NCBI RefSeq assembly: GCF_900167445.1
Contig: NZ_FUZT01000017.1
Location: forward strand, 24,248 to 88,247
Reading direction: 5' to 3'
DNA: 64,000 nt
Origin: Maledivibacter halophilus
GTDB taxonomy: Bacteria > Bacillota > Clostridia > Peptostreptococcales > Caminicellaceae
A program made the translations under genes and the position numbers. The notes below the pieces were generated by a model, which was not told the DNA's origin, did no database searches, and saw only the letters and a list, made by a program, of their open reading frames with translations. Positions 27,386-36,591 of the stretch are shown here, one piece after another (within the stretch, counting starts at the first letter, position 1; each line of letters opens with the position of its first letter).

Positions 27386-27477
27386 GGGATAATTGCATAA
27401 TATATGGAAGTGCTTTAGAGATTTAAAATCTAGATGGAGTAAATGTTTTTCACAGGATGAAGTTATGCAATTTCCTC
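27386..27477. repeat. Small terminal-inverted-repeat element, copy C (divergent)
   Basis: GGGATAATTGCATAATATATGG at the left (cited to 27386-27407) and GTTATGCAATTTCCTC at the right form inverted ends related to copies A and B. The interior differs and the unit is 92 bases. It lies 35 bases before walR, so the walR promoter would lie inside or before it. Confidence 0.55.
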
Positions 27478-27512
27478 AAACAATCAATTATTTTTCCAAG
27501 AGGTGATAAAGG

Positions 27513-28202
27513 GTGGACAGAAAGGTACTTGTAGTTGATGATGAAAAGCCGATTTCAGATATTATAAAATTTAATTTAGTAAAGGAAGGTTTTGAGGTTG
27601 ATGTTGCATTTGATGGAGAAGAAGCTTTAAAAAAGGTTTATCAATTTCAGCCTGATTTGATTTTATTGGATCTAATGCTTCCAAAGCTTGATGGCTTTCA
27701 GGTTTGTAGAAAGGTTAGGGAAACCTTCAATATGCCAATATTAATGCTTACTGCTAAGGAAGAAGAGGTTGACAAAGTTTTGGGACTTGAGCTTGGGGCC
27801 GATGATTATATAACTAAACCCTTTGGTATGAGGGAATTGATTGCAAGAGTAAAGGCTAATTTAAGGAGAATAGAAGTAGATAAAACACAAAGTAGAGGCA
27901 GCAGTATAGTTTCAGGAAATCTTTCTATTGACCTGGATAAATACGAGGTTAAAAGAGGAGAAGAAGTTATAGATTTAACCCTTAGAGAATTCGAACTTTT
28001 AAAGTTTCTTGCAACTCAGGAAAATCAGGTTTTTACTAGGGAACAACTCCTAAAGGATGTTTGGGGATATGAATATTACGGAGATATAAGAACTGTAGAT
28101 GTTACAATAAGAAGGCTAAGAGAGAAGGTAGAAGGAGATTCCAGTAATCCAAAGTATATTCTTACAAAGCGTGGAGTAGGATATTACTTTAGGAGGATTT
28201 AG
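27513..28202 (+). CDS. walR: Response regulator WalR (OmpR family)
   Basis: This 229-residue regulator has a receiver domain (DDEKPISD, phospho-acceptor D53 in LILLDLMLP, T in MLTAKEE, K in YITKPFG) and a winged-helix output domain (EVIDLTLREFELLKFLA, YYGDIRTVDVTIRRLREK). Followed by walK, yycH, yycI, walJ and htrA, it is the essential cell-wall regulator WalR. The start is GTG at 27513 with AGAGGTGAT upstream. Confidence 0.95.
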   Translation: MDRKVLVVDDEKPISDIIKFNLVKEGFEVDVAFDGEEALKKVYQFQPDLILLDLMLPKLDGFQVCRKVRETFNMPILMLTAKEEEVDKVLGLELGADDYITKPFGMRELIARVKANLRRIEVDKTQSRGSSIVSGNLSIDLDKYEVKRGEEVIDLTLREFELLKFLATQENQVFTREQLLKDVWGYEYYGDIRTVDVTIRRLREKVEGDSSNPKYILTKRGVGYYFRRI

Positions 28203-28203
28203 T

Positions 28204-29997
28204 ATGTTTAAAAGCATAAGATGGAAATTTATTATAGTCTATTTTGCTTTGGTTTTTATAGCTATGTCAATAATAGGAGTCTTCATTATAAAAAGCTTTG
28301 AGTCTTATCATCTTGATGTTGCAAGAAAAAGATTAGATGATATGGCTAAGAACATCAAACCCGGTATTGAGAAACTTCTTGTTAAAGTTAATCTAGAAGA
28401 TGATAAGGAAGCCCTTCAAAGTACTATAAAAACATGGCCAAATACTCCCTTTGAAGAATCCTTTGTAATAAGTACAGACTGGAAGATAATCGCTAGTAGT
28501 AATGATGTTTTTGAAAATATAAGTGCAGTCAGTGAATTAGATGAAGACTTGATTTTAGATGTATTAACTGGGAAAAAGGATGTTGCAGAAAAGGATTACA
28601 CCCAGGGGGAAAAATGGACTAAGAACATAGCATTTCCCATAGAAAAAAATGAAAAAATAGTAGGAGTCCTATATCTAAGGGCAGATCTGAAGGATATCTA
28701 TGATACTTTAAATAAAGCCATGAAGATAATGACTCAAGCAGTTATTTTGGCACTCGGGATTACTATTATACTTGGATATTTAATAGCTAAAAGTATAACA
28801 GAACCCATTAATGATGTAACAGAAAAGGCTGCTTTAATGGCTAAGGGTAATTTTAATCAAAGAGTAGATGTCAAATCTGATGACGAAATAGGAAAACTTG
28901 CGGAAATGTTTAATTTCTTAACTACTAAATTAGAAAATACCCTTGCGGAAATTTCCAGCGAAAAAAGTAAAATGGAGACTATATTGAATTACATGGCCGA
29001 TGGACTTATAGCTGTTAATAAAGAAGGGGATATTATACACGCAAATCCAAAGGCGATGGAAATGTTAGGGGTTTCAGAGGATATAATTCTGAAAAGCAAT
29101 TATGATGAACTATTTAAAGATTTAGATGAGAAGCTTACACTGGAGTTTATAATGGAATACAATGATACTTTGATAGGTAGAGAAAATATAAACATCAATG
29201 AATCCATATATAATGTTGAGTATGCACCATTTAAAGATGAAAACAATGAAATTCGAGGCTTAGTATTGGTGATGAAGGATGTAACAAAGCAGCAAAAGCT
29301 AGAAAATATGAGAAGAGAATTTGTTGCCAATGTATCCCATGAGCTGAAGACTCCTCTTACAAGTATAAAAAGCTATACTGAAACCTTATTAGATGGAATG
29401 CTTGAAGATAGAGCCATATCTGAGCAATTTTTAAAGGTTATAAATAATGAATCCGATAGAATGACTAGATTAGTAAGAGATCTATTACAATTATCTAATT
29501 TTGATAATAATAAAATAAAGCTAAATATGACCCGTAATGATTTAGTGAAATTAATAAAACAAACGGTTATGAAGCTAGATATAACTGCAAATAATAAGAA
29601 ACAGAGACTTAAATTTTCACCTAACTGCGAGGAGCTCTTTGCTTATTTCGATTTTGATAGAATAGAACAGGTTCTCCTTAATATTGTTACTAATGCTATT
29701 AAGTATACAGAGGATTCTGGAGAAATTTCAATAGATATTCAAACTCAAGAGAATGAAGCTTTAATAACTGTCAAAGATACAGGTATGGGTATTCCTGAGG
29801 AGGATCTATTGCGAATATTTGAGAGGTTTTATAGAGTAGACAAGGCGAGATCCAGAGAATTAGGAGGGACAGGTCTTGGACTATCTATAGCTAAAGAAAT
29901 AATAGATGCTCATAATGGTAGTATAGAAATTTTTAGTAAAGTTAATGAGGGGACAGAGGTGAAAATTAGAATACCAATAGAGGAAAGAACTGTGTAA
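28204..29997 (+). CDS. walK: Sensor histidine kinase WalK
   Basis: This 597-residue kinase has two membrane helices (about residues 8-28 and 180-200) around an extracytoplasmic PAS-like domain. HAMP (KSITEPINDVTEKAALMA), an internal PAS domain (about 255-360), HisKA with the phosphorylated histidine in VSHELKTPLTS near 379, and a HATPase domain (N-box NIVTNAIKYT, G-boxes DTGMGIP and GGTGLGLSI) follow. It phosphorylates WalR. The gene begins 2 bases after walR. Confidence 0.95.
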   Translation: MFKSIRWKFIIVYFALVFIAMSIIGVFIIKSFESYHLDVARKRLDDMAKNIKPGIEKLLVKVNLEDDKEALQSTIKTWPNTPFEESFVISTDWKIIASSNDVFENISAVSELDEDLILDVLTGKKDVAEKDYTQGEKWTKNIAFPIEKNEKIVGVLYLRADLKDIYDTLNKAMKIMTQAVILALGITIILGYLIAKSITEPINDVTEKAALMAKGNFNQRVDVKSDDEIGKLAEMFNFLTTKLENTLAEISSEKSKMETILNYMADGLIAVNKEGDIIHANPKAMEMLGVSEDIILKSNYDELFKDLDEKLTLEFIMEYNDTLIGRENININESIYNVEYAPFKDENNEIRGLVLVMKDVTKQQKLENMRREFVANVSHELKTPLTSIKSYTETLLDGMLEDRAISEQFLKVINNESDRMTRLVRDLLQLSNFDNNKIKLNMTRNDLVKLIKQTVMKLDITANNKKQRLKFSPNCEELFAYFDFDRIEQVLLNIVTNAIKYTEDSGEISIDIQTQENEALITVKDTGMGIPEEDLLRIFERFYRVDKARSRELGGTGLGLSIAKEIIDAHNGSIEIFSKVNEGTEVKIRIPIEERTV

Positions 29998-30014
29998 TAC
30001 TATTTTAAATACAG

Positions 30015-30060
30015 TGTAACACCGCTGTAACATTACTATTATATAATAGTAGTATATAAT
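30015..30060 (+). promoter_or_regulatory. WalR box and promoter inside the walRK locus
   Basis: TGTAAC-ACCGC-TGTAAC (30015-30031) is a full match to the WalR direct-repeat consensus. TATAAT boxes lie at 30042-30047 and 30055-30060. The box covers or precedes the -35 position, which suits activation. It lies directly after walK and would control the secreted-protein gene and yycHI. Confidence 0.7.
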
Positions 30061-30089
30061 AAGGAAATAGTATGCTGGGAGGCCTAGTT

Positions 30090-30629
30090 ATGTTAAAGAA
30101 AATAATTACAGGAACCCTTGTTCTAATAGTTCTTAGTACGTCTAGTGTTGTGGTTTATGCAGTAGATCCACAAGATAGTACTAATGTAATAGATGTAAAA
30201 AAAGAAAATACAGCTTTAAAAGAGCTTGATGTAGAAATTAAAGAAGAGAAAAAGGAAGAAATTCAAATAATTAGTCCTAAAATTAATTCTGATGGTGAAG
30301 TTGTGCCTAATAAGAATCTTGTAATTTCTGTTAATCTTATTTCAGATTCCCCTGTGACCTTAAATATGTACAAAGTATCAAATGAAACTCAGGAATTACT
30401 CTTTGACCCACAAGTAATTGAACCTAGTGATCAAGCAAGTGATTTTGATAAAAATATAAAGGACTTTAAAGCAGGAGAATATAAGATGGTGTTTACTAGA
30501 GAGGGAGAAGAAGAGCCCATAGAAGAAATAGAATTTAAAGTAAAAAAGACTGAAGAAGTGGTTGATAAGGTAGAAAAGGATCCCTTGAGTTTACCAACAA
30601 ACCCAATTGACCTTACATCGGAAAAGTAG
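30090..30629 (+). CDS. Small secreted protein of the walRK locus
   Basis: This 179-residue protein has a clear signal peptide (MLKKIITGTLVLIVLSTSSVVVYA, residues 1-24, cleavage likely after VYA). A lysine/glutamate-rich spacer is followed by one beta-rich domain, perhaps Ig-like (LVISVNLISDSPVTLNMYKV, then GEYKMVFTREGEEEPIEEIEF). The ATG at 30090 fits GGGAGG just upstream; the earlier ATG at 30072 overlaps it. I do not recognise the family. Position under a WalR box and before yycH suggests a wall-stress role. Confidence 0.7.
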   Translation: MLKKIITGTLVLIVLSTSSVVVYAVDPQDSTNVIDVKKENTALKELDVEIKEEKKEEIQIISPKINSDGEVVPNKNLVISVNLISDSPVTLNMYKVSNETQELLFDPQVIEPSDQASDFDKNIKDFKAGEYKMVFTREGEEEPIEEIEFKVKKTEEVVDKVEKDPLSLPTNPIDLTSEK

Positions 30630-30648
30630 ATTTCAGGGGTGAGGTATA

Positions 30649-32178
30649 ATGAAATTTGAAAAAATTAAATCTGTACTTTTGCTCTCTCTTTTTATAGTGA
30701 GTTTAATTCTTACACAAAGGCTATGGTTTTACTTTCCCTTTGGTGGAGTGATTTCTATAGCCGATGATATGAATTTAGAAGAATTCGATATAGATGTTAC
30801 TGAGATACTAAGCCCCCAAGACTTTATCATAAGCTTTGGGGGCGGAGATTATACTGTATTTTATTCTGAACCCTATGAAGTATGGAATATTACTAAGCCT
30901 ATTTCTAATAATTCTTATGATAAAAATGATGTATGGATTTGGAAAACTACTAAGGAGGTCTTAAGGGACTACTTAAAAAGTGATTATGAAGTACATCAAA
31001 TAGATTATGATAAATGGCAGAAAATAAATAGATTTAAGTCAATAAGATTGAATTTTGCATGTGAAATTCCTGGTAATATACTCATAGATGCTATTTTGGA
31101 TGAGAGTGGTAATGCATCTAAAATCAAGGAGAAAATAGATACAATACTTATCCCTGCCATTGAAGGTGGATCTAATAATATATATTTGGGGAATCATGAA
31201 AATGATTTCTATATAGAACTAAAGGGTAATTTTAAAGATAATAGAGTAAGAGAGCTTGTAGATAATATTGAAAAAATTTTTGAGGATAAAGGATATATAA
31301 ACTATATTACATTAAATCGCCACTCACAAGTGGATAACGATACCTTAATTCCAGTTTTCGGCACGAGTAGAGAGACTATTCCATTTTATAATGTTAAAAA
31401 TGAAATAGATGTTACAGATAAGGCAAGTGTAATATCTCAAGCCAATCAATTTTTTAGTTCAAGCTTTGATTTTGTCAAAGAAATTAACGAAATAGATGGA
31501 AGTATTATATATATGTATGGGTATGGAGAAAAGACTCTAAAGATAAACAAAAATGGAGAATTAGTATATGAAGAAAAGGTTGATAATAAAAAGGCATCAT
31601 ATGAATTAGATTTTATTGACAGTTTAAAATATGCAGTTAAATTTGTTGAAGAAAAAGGTAGATGGCCTATTAATAGAGAAAATGCTTATTTATCAGATTA
31701 TAAACTTATTGAAAAGAATAATAAAAAGGGATATGAGTTTAGTTTTAACTATAGATTAAAGGGCTTGCCAGTGTTTATACCGGATATAGCAAAAGATAAG
31801 GCTATAGTTGTTAGAGTAATTGGAAGCCAGATTACTTATTATAAAAAAATGGTTAAAAGTCCACCACAAAATTTTAATAAAGAAGTAAAGAGTATACTTT
31901 CTGTTTTTGATGAAGGTCAAGAAAAGAAAATGCTTGATTTTTCAGATGTTTTGAGAATGTATGGATATATGATTAAGAATACCTATATAATGGAAAATGA
32001 ATTAGAAGAAGAGAAAATTCAAGATCTTGAGACAGAGGAATTGATAGAAAGAATAGGTTTAGTTTACTATTCATATCAAGATAAGCTTGTACCTGCTTGG
32101 GAAGTTACTATTGATGATATAGTTTATTATTTTGACTTATATACTGGCGTTAATTATACTTCAAACCCTAAAAACTAA
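30649..32178 (+). CDS. yycH: WalK-regulating protein YycH
   Basis: This 509-residue protein has one N-terminal membrane helix (about residues 8-24) and a large extracellular part, the normal topology of YycH, which restrains or tunes WalK through membrane contacts. Recognisable parts include YEVWNITKP and the C-terminal PAWEVTIDDIVYYFDLYTG, a domain shared with YycI. Sequence conservation in this family is low, so the call relies strongly on gene order walR-walK-yycH-yycI-walJ. Confidence 0.85.
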   Translation: MKFEKIKSVLLLSLFIVSLILTQRLWFYFPFGGVISIADDMNLEEFDIDVTEILSPQDFIISFGGGDYTVFYSEPYEVWNITKPISNNSYDKNDVWIWKTTKEVLRDYLKSDYEVHQIDYDKWQKINRFKSIRLNFACEIPGNILIDAILDESGNASKIKEKIDTILIPAIEGGSNNIYLGNHENDFYIELKGNFKDNRVRELVDNIEKIFEDKGYINYITLNRHSQVDNDTLIPVFGTSRETIPFYNVKNEIDVTDKASVISQANQFFSSSFDFVKEINEIDGSIIYMYGYGEKTLKINKNGELVYEEKVDNKKASYELDFIDSLKYAVKFVEEKGRWPINRENAYLSDYKLIEKNNKKGYEFSFNYRLKGLPVFIPDIAKDKAIVVRVIGSQITYYKKMVKSPPQNFNKEVKSILSVFDEGQEKKMLDFSDVLRMYGYMIKNTYIMENELEEEKIQDLETEELIERIGLVYYSYQDKLVPAWEVTIDDIVYYFDLYTGVNYTSNPKN

Positions 32179-32183
32179 GCTTT

Positions 32184-32213
32184 ATCCTCGGCTTTGTAAA
32201 GTCGGGGATTTTT
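32184..32213 (+). terminator. Hairpin between yycH and yycI
   Basis: ATCCTCGGCTTT pairs with AAAGTCGGGGAT (G-U and one mismatch), followed by TTTTTA. Within an operon it may reduce readthrough to yycI. Confidence 0.6.
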
Positions 32214-32232
32214 AAAAGGATGAGGTGCATCA

Positions 32233-33075
32233 ATGGATTGGGTAAAAGCTAAAAATATACTTATAGTGGCCTTTATAATTACAAATTTAATTTTGGGATA
32301 TTATACTTTAAAGGATATGAAAGCTAATAGATATAGTGATACTATAAGTGAGGAAAAAATCAATGATATTAAAAAGATTTTTGAAGAAAAGAATATAATT
32401 ATAAAAGCTGATATACCAAAAAAAACATTTCGGGTTCCTGAAATAACTGTTAAATATGAATCCTATGATAAAGAAGAGATAGAAGATAAATTTTTAGGAG
32501 AAAATGAATCGGATAATAAAGAAACAGTTAAACTTACATCAAATAATAAGCTTATTATTTATAAAAAAAGTTTAAATGATAATAATACAAAGTCAAGTGA
32601 AGAGGAAGCTAAAGAAATAGCTTATGATTTTATAAAAGAACACGGATATGAGAATGACGAAATAGAACTTTGGGATATAAAAAAGGAAAATAATGAATAT
32701 GAAATATTGTATAAGCAGAGGTATGAAAATATAATATTGGATAATGGTTATATGAAGATAACTGTTAAAAATGATCAGGTAGTTTATTTTGAGAGAAGAT
32801 GGTTACAGGCAACCAATGTAAAATCAATTGAAAAAGGAATTATTCCTACAACAAAGGCATTATTATTGGTTATAGATAAATTGGAGACTATGAAAGATAC
32901 TAAAGATAGTAAAGTTGTAATAACAGATATTAATTTAGTGCATTCTCTAGATATTCATGAGTTAGATGGAATATTTGAAGAAAAGTGGTATGTAGGTGAT
33001 GAAAAAAAAGGTCTTTTGTATTGGAGAATAATCTTACAAGATGGAGAGTATATAGATATAGAGGCCTATGAATAG
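32233..33075 (+). CDS. yycI: WalK-regulating protein YycI
   Basis: This 280-residue protein starts MDWVKAKNILIVAFIITNL, the usual opening of YycI, with one membrane helix at about residues 7-25. The extracellular domain ends in a YycH/YycI-type fold (EEKWYVGDEKKGLLYWRIILQ near 255-275). It acts with YycH on WalK. The ATG has GGATGAGGTG before it. Confidence 0.88.
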   Translation: MDWVKAKNILIVAFIITNLILGYYTLKDMKANRYSDTISEEKINDIKKIFEEKNIIIKADIPKKTFRVPEITVKYESYDKEEIEDKFLGENESDNKETVKLTSNNKLIIYKKSLNDNNTKSSEEEAKEIAYDFIKEHGYENDEIELWDIKKENNEYEILYKQRYENIILDNGYMKITVKNDQVVYFERRWLQATNVKSIEKGIIPTTKALLLVIDKLETMKDTKDSKVVITDINLVHSLDIHELDGIFEEKWYVGDEKKGLLYWRIILQDGEYIDIEAYE

Positions 33076-33092
33076 ATTTAGATAATTCAACA

Positions 33093-33130
33093 AAAGTAGA
33101 AGAGCACTGTCTTTTCTGCTTTGTTTTTTT
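33093..33130 (+). terminator. Terminator after yycI
   Basis: AAAGTAGAAGA and TCTTTTCTGCTTT form an imperfect stem around GCACTG, followed by a run of T. The rest of the spacer to 33327 is AT-rich, with TATAAT boxes before walJ. Confidence 0.6.
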
Positions 33131-33327
33131 GTGTTTTATATTGAAACAAATCTATTGATTAATTTACATATAAAAAAATTCTAAGCATATATATTTTTAT
33201 CATTTGCAAATTAAGGGTTTTCATTGCTTTACTATATTTACTATAATATTGTATAATAAACAAGTTAAGAGTAATGTTGAGCTTATAGAGTTTTAATATG
33301 GCTTATCTATAGAAAGGTTGAAGATAA

Positions 33328-34137
33328 ATGGGTTTTAAGTTTTGTTCTTTAGCAAGTGGAAGTAGTGGAAATTGTCAATATGTAGGTAGTAGAGACACAA
33401 AATTATTAATAGATGCTGGTCTTACGGGAAAATATATAACCAATGCCCTTAAAAACATAGATATAGAGGCAGAGAAGATTGATGGGCTTCTTATTACCCA
33501 TGAGCATAGCGATCATATTAAGGGTGTAGGTGTCTTAATGAGGAAATTTGATATACCTCTATATGTAAATGAAAAGACATGGGAGGCTATGAAAGATAAA
33601 ATAGGTTCTGTTAAGGGAAAAGATATTAGACTTTTTAGTGATTGTGAAAGCTTTGCTATTGGTGATATAAAGGTGAATCCATATAGTATATCCCATGATG
33701 CTTGTAATCCTATGGGTTATTCCTTTGTACATAATAATTCAAAAATTAGCATTACAACTGATTTAGGTTGTATTACCGATGAAATTATTAATGAAATAAA
33801 GGATAGTGATTTACTTGTAATTGAATCAAACCATGATGTTGAGATGGTTAAATTTGGGAGGTATCCTTGGTTTTTGAAAAAAAGAATACTTGGTGATTTC
33901 GGCCATCTATCCAATGAGGCAGCAGGAAATATAATAACTGAAGTAGTTAAAAATGGAAAGGTTAAATATGCGTTGTTGGCCCATCTTAGTAAAGAAAATA
34001 ACTTTCCAGAGCTAGCTTATGAGACTGTTAAAAATATTATTATTGAAAATGAAATAAAGGTTGGAGTAGATGTAAATTTAGATTTAACTTATAGAAATAG
34101 AACTGGAAGGGTATATAATATACAAAAGGATTTTTAA
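33328..34137 (+). CDS. walJ: Metallo-beta-lactamase fold hydrolase WalJ (YycJ)
   Basis: This 269-residue MBL-fold protein begins FKFCSLASGSSGNCQYVG, the YycJ signature. It has the metal motif THEHSDHIKG, a further histidine in SHDACNP and ESNHD. YycJ/WalJ is a 5'-3' DNA exonuclease with a mismatch-repair role and is normally encoded at the end of the walRK operon. Here it has its own spacer and probable promoter. Confidence 0.93.
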   Translation: MGFKFCSLASGSSGNCQYVGSRDTKLLIDAGLTGKYITNALKNIDIEAEKIDGLLITHEHSDHIKGVGVLMRKFDIPLYVNEKTWEAMKDKIGSVKGKDIRLFSDCESFAIGDIKVNPYSISHDACNPMGYSFVHNNSKISITTDLGCITDEIINEIKDSDLLVIESNHDVEMVKFGRYPWFLKKRILGDFGHLSNEAAGNIITEVVKNGKVKYALLAHLSKENNFPELAYETVKNIIIENEIKVGVDVNLDLTYRNRTGRVYNIQKDF

Positions 34138-34186
34138 CTCAGATTATTTATTAAATATTATAGTGGTTTATCTTTAATAATCTGAG
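34138..34186 (+). other. Inverted repeat between walJ and htrA
   Basis: CTCAGATTATT (34138-34148) and AATAATCTGAG (34176-34186) are perfect 11-base arms with a 27-base loop. The right arm ends 2 bases before the htrA ribosome site AAGGAGGT, so folding could affect htrA translation. There is no T tract. Confidence 0.45.
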
Positions 34187-34203
34187 CTAAGGAGGTATAT
34201 TGT

Positions 34204-35454
34204 ATGAAGGAAGATAATGACTTTTTTAAAAGAATTCAGCAAAATGAAAATAATGAAGGCAAAACCTATTCAGATTATGAAGAAAATAGTTCTGTTCCTG
34301 TTTATACACCAACTTATTATAATCAAAATAATAAGAGGAAAAAAAGATATAGACTTCCTTTGTTTATATTGATAATTGTGTCTTTAATATCTGCAATTAT
34401 AGGAGGTATAATTGGTGCTTACATAGCGCCTACTTATCTATATGGAAAATATATTGATGTTCCATATATTTATAAGCCTACTGAAAAAGTTGAGATTATT
34501 ACTAAGGATAAGGAAATGACGGTTGCTTCTGCGGTTGCCCAAAAAGCTATGCCCTCAGTGGTAGGCATTACTACCGTATCCATACAAAGGGATTTTTTAT
34601 TTGGGACTAGAAGAGCCACGGGTTTGGGTACAGGAGTTATTGTAGATAGTAGAGGATTTATCCTTACAAATGCCCATGTGGTTGATAATGGTGAAGCTGA
34701 GGAAGTAAAAGTACTCCTTAATGATGGCAAAAACTTAGAAGCAAAAGTTTTGTGGAATGATGTATCATTGGATTTGGCAGTTATTAAGGTTGAGGCTAAT
34801 AATCTACCTGTTGCAGACCTTGGAAACTCTGACAATCTAACAGTAGGAGAAACATCAATAGCCATAGGAAATCCCTTGGGACTATCCTTTGAAAGAACAG
34901 TAACTGCAGGTATAATAAGCGGTCTAAACAGAAGTGTACCTATAAGTGAGTATGAAAGTATAGATGGTCTTATTCAAACCGATGCCTCTATAAACCCTGG
35001 AAATAGCGGTGGTCCGCTTTTAAATTCAATGGGACAGGTTATAGGGATAAATACTGCTAAAATTCAGTCGGGAGAAGGTTTGGGCTTTGCTATACCAGTA
35101 AATACTGCTAAACCAATAGTAGATGAATTTATCGAAAAGGGTGAATTTAAAAAGGTTTATTTAGGGATTAGGCCCTATGATGTAAAGCAGGTAGAAAATA
35201 GTTATGGAGATATTCCAGGAGTTGAAAATGGCGTTTTTATTTGGATGGTATATAAGGACTCTGCTGCTGCTAAGGCAGGTATACACAGAGGAGATGTTTT
35301 GATTTCATTAGGTGGTGTTGAAATAAAAACTGTGAGACAATTGCTTAAGGAACTGTATAAATATAGACCAGAAGATGAAATTACAGTAGAAATAATTAGA
35401 GATCAGGAGAAAATAGAAAAGATAATAAAATTTGAAGGTAAAACATATAGATAG
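34204..35454 (+). CDS. htrA: HtrA/DegP-like serine protease
   Basis: This 416-residue protein has a cytoplasmic N-terminus, a single membrane anchor (about residues 58-80), a trypsin-like domain with the catalytic triad in TNAHVV (His), SLDLAVIKV (Asp) and NPGNSGGPL (Ser), and one C-terminal PDZ domain (about 320-410). It degrades misfolded exported proteins. It closes the walRK neighbourhood, as in Bacillus (yycK/htrC). Confidence 0.95.
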   Translation: MKEDNDFFKRIQQNENNEGKTYSDYEENSSVPVYTPTYYNQNNKRKKRYRLPLFILIIVSLISAIIGGIIGAYIAPTYLYGKYIDVPYIYKPTEKVEIITKDKEMTVASAVAQKAMPSVVGITTVSIQRDFLFGTRRATGLGTGVIVDSRGFILTNAHVVDNGEAEEVKVLLNDGKNLEAKVLWNDVSLDLAVIKVEANNLPVADLGNSDNLTVGETSIAIGNPLGLSFERTVTAGIISGLNRSVPISEYESIDGLIQTDASINPGNSGGPLLNSMGQVIGINTAKIQSGEGLGFAIPVNTAKPIVDEFIEKGEFKKVYLGIRPYDVKQVENSYGDIPGVENGVFIWMVYKDSAAAKAGIHRGDVLISLGGVEIKTVRQLLKELYKYRPEDEITVEIIRDQEKIEKIIKFEGKTYR

Positions 35455-35455
35455 C

Positions 35456-35481
35456 AAAAATGCGCCTTAAGGCGCATTTTT
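35456..35481. terminator. Bidirectional terminator between htrA and the NlpC/P60 gene
   Basis: AAAAATGCGCCTTAAGGCGCATTTTT is an exact palindrome (26 bases, given here as arms AAAAATGCGCC and GGCGCATTTTT around TTAA). It serves both converging transcripts. Confidence 0.92.
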
Positions 35482-35496
35482 AATTTTAAGTTTTAA

Positions 35497-36591
35497 TTAA
35501 TATACTCGTCTAGCTGTTACATATCTTTTATTGTAAGTACCGGTAGTTATATCTGAAATAATTACACTATATTTACTACCTGATGAAGCATGAATAAATT
35601 TTCCATTTCCAATATAAATACCTACATGGGATATCTTAGTACCTTTACCGTTGCTATTAAAGAAAACTAAATCTCCTGTTTGTAAATTGCTTTTACTAAC
35701 TTTCTTTCCTACTGTTGCTTGAGTACTAGAAGTTCGCGGCAATTTGATACCGCATTTTTTGAAAACATATGTAGTAAAACCAGAACAATCAAATTTATTA
35801 GGTCCAGTTGCACCATATTTATAACGTTTACCTAATAATTTCTTTGCTTCTTGAACAATTTTAAGGGATGTTCTATTGGCAGATCTTGATACAGTATTTG
35901 CTATATTATCTTCAAATAGAACTGTCATAAGCTCATTATGGACCCAGCCGTCTTCACCATCGAAAGTGGATACTTGATACCATCCATTGGAGTAATTTTT
36001 TACGTATATGTAGGCGCCTAACTTTAGTTCCTTTACGACTTCAGATTCAAGGGAGTTTCCTTTTCTAAGATGAACATTATCACCTATGATTTTACCCATT
36101 GAGTAGTTTGGTTTAACTTTAACATAGTCTGAATGTATCCAACCATTTTTTGTTTCACTTAGAGGTATTTCATACCATTCGTCCTGTGTATTTGTAATTA
36201 TAACTTTGTTTTCCTTTGATAAAGTATGTATGATATTTGAATTAGTATCAGGTTCCTTCCGAACATTGAGGATGTCTGTTGCTATTATACCTCTTTTTAT
36301 AGGATCTTTTTCTTCATCTGCAGCAATAAGGTCGTTTAATACCCAACCTTCAGACCCGGAGCTAGTTTTTATGAAATACCAGTTGTTTTTATTTGATAAA
36401 ATTTGGGTCGTTTCTCCAATAGTCAATTTAGCTAGTACTTTTGAATCGGTTTTTGGTGTTTCTCGGATATTTACGTTGTCGGCAAGACTTACTCCATTAA
36501 TCTTTTCCTCACCGTATACTGAAGAAGTCATAATCAGTATACATAAAAAACTAAGTGACAAGGTTAGTAGCATTTTAGAAAATTTCATCAT
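35497..36591 (-). CDS. Secreted NlpC/P60 endopeptidase with SH3b repeats
   Basis: This 364-residue protein begins with a signal peptide (about residues 1-27). Three bacterial SH3 repeats follow (each with an NxRxxP or LRKG-type opening: NIRETPKTD, NVRKEPDTN, HLRKGNSLE). The NlpC/P60 domain has the catalytic Cys in FDCSGFTTYVF, His in SHVGIYIG and a third residue in FIHASSG. It cuts wall peptides. The ATG has CGGAGGAT upstream. It is monocistronic. Confidence 0.94.
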   Translation of the reverse strand: MMKFSKMLLTLSLSFLCILIMTSSVYGEEKINGVSLADNVNIRETPKTDSKVLAKLTIGETTQILSNKNNWYFIKTSSGSEGWVLNDLIAADEEKDPIKRGIIATDILNVRKEPDTNSNIIHTLSKENKVIITNTQDEWYEIPLSETKNGWIHSDYVKVKPNYSMGKIIGDNVHLRKGNSLESEVVKELKLGAYIYVKNYSNGWYQVSTFDGEDGWVHNELMTVLFEDNIANTVSRSANRTSLKIVQEAKKLLGKRYKYGATGPNKFDCSGFTTYVFKKCGIKLPRTSSTQATVGKKVSKSNLQTGDLVFFNSNGKGTKISHVGIYIGNGKFIHASSGSKYSVIISDITTGTYNKRYVTARRVY

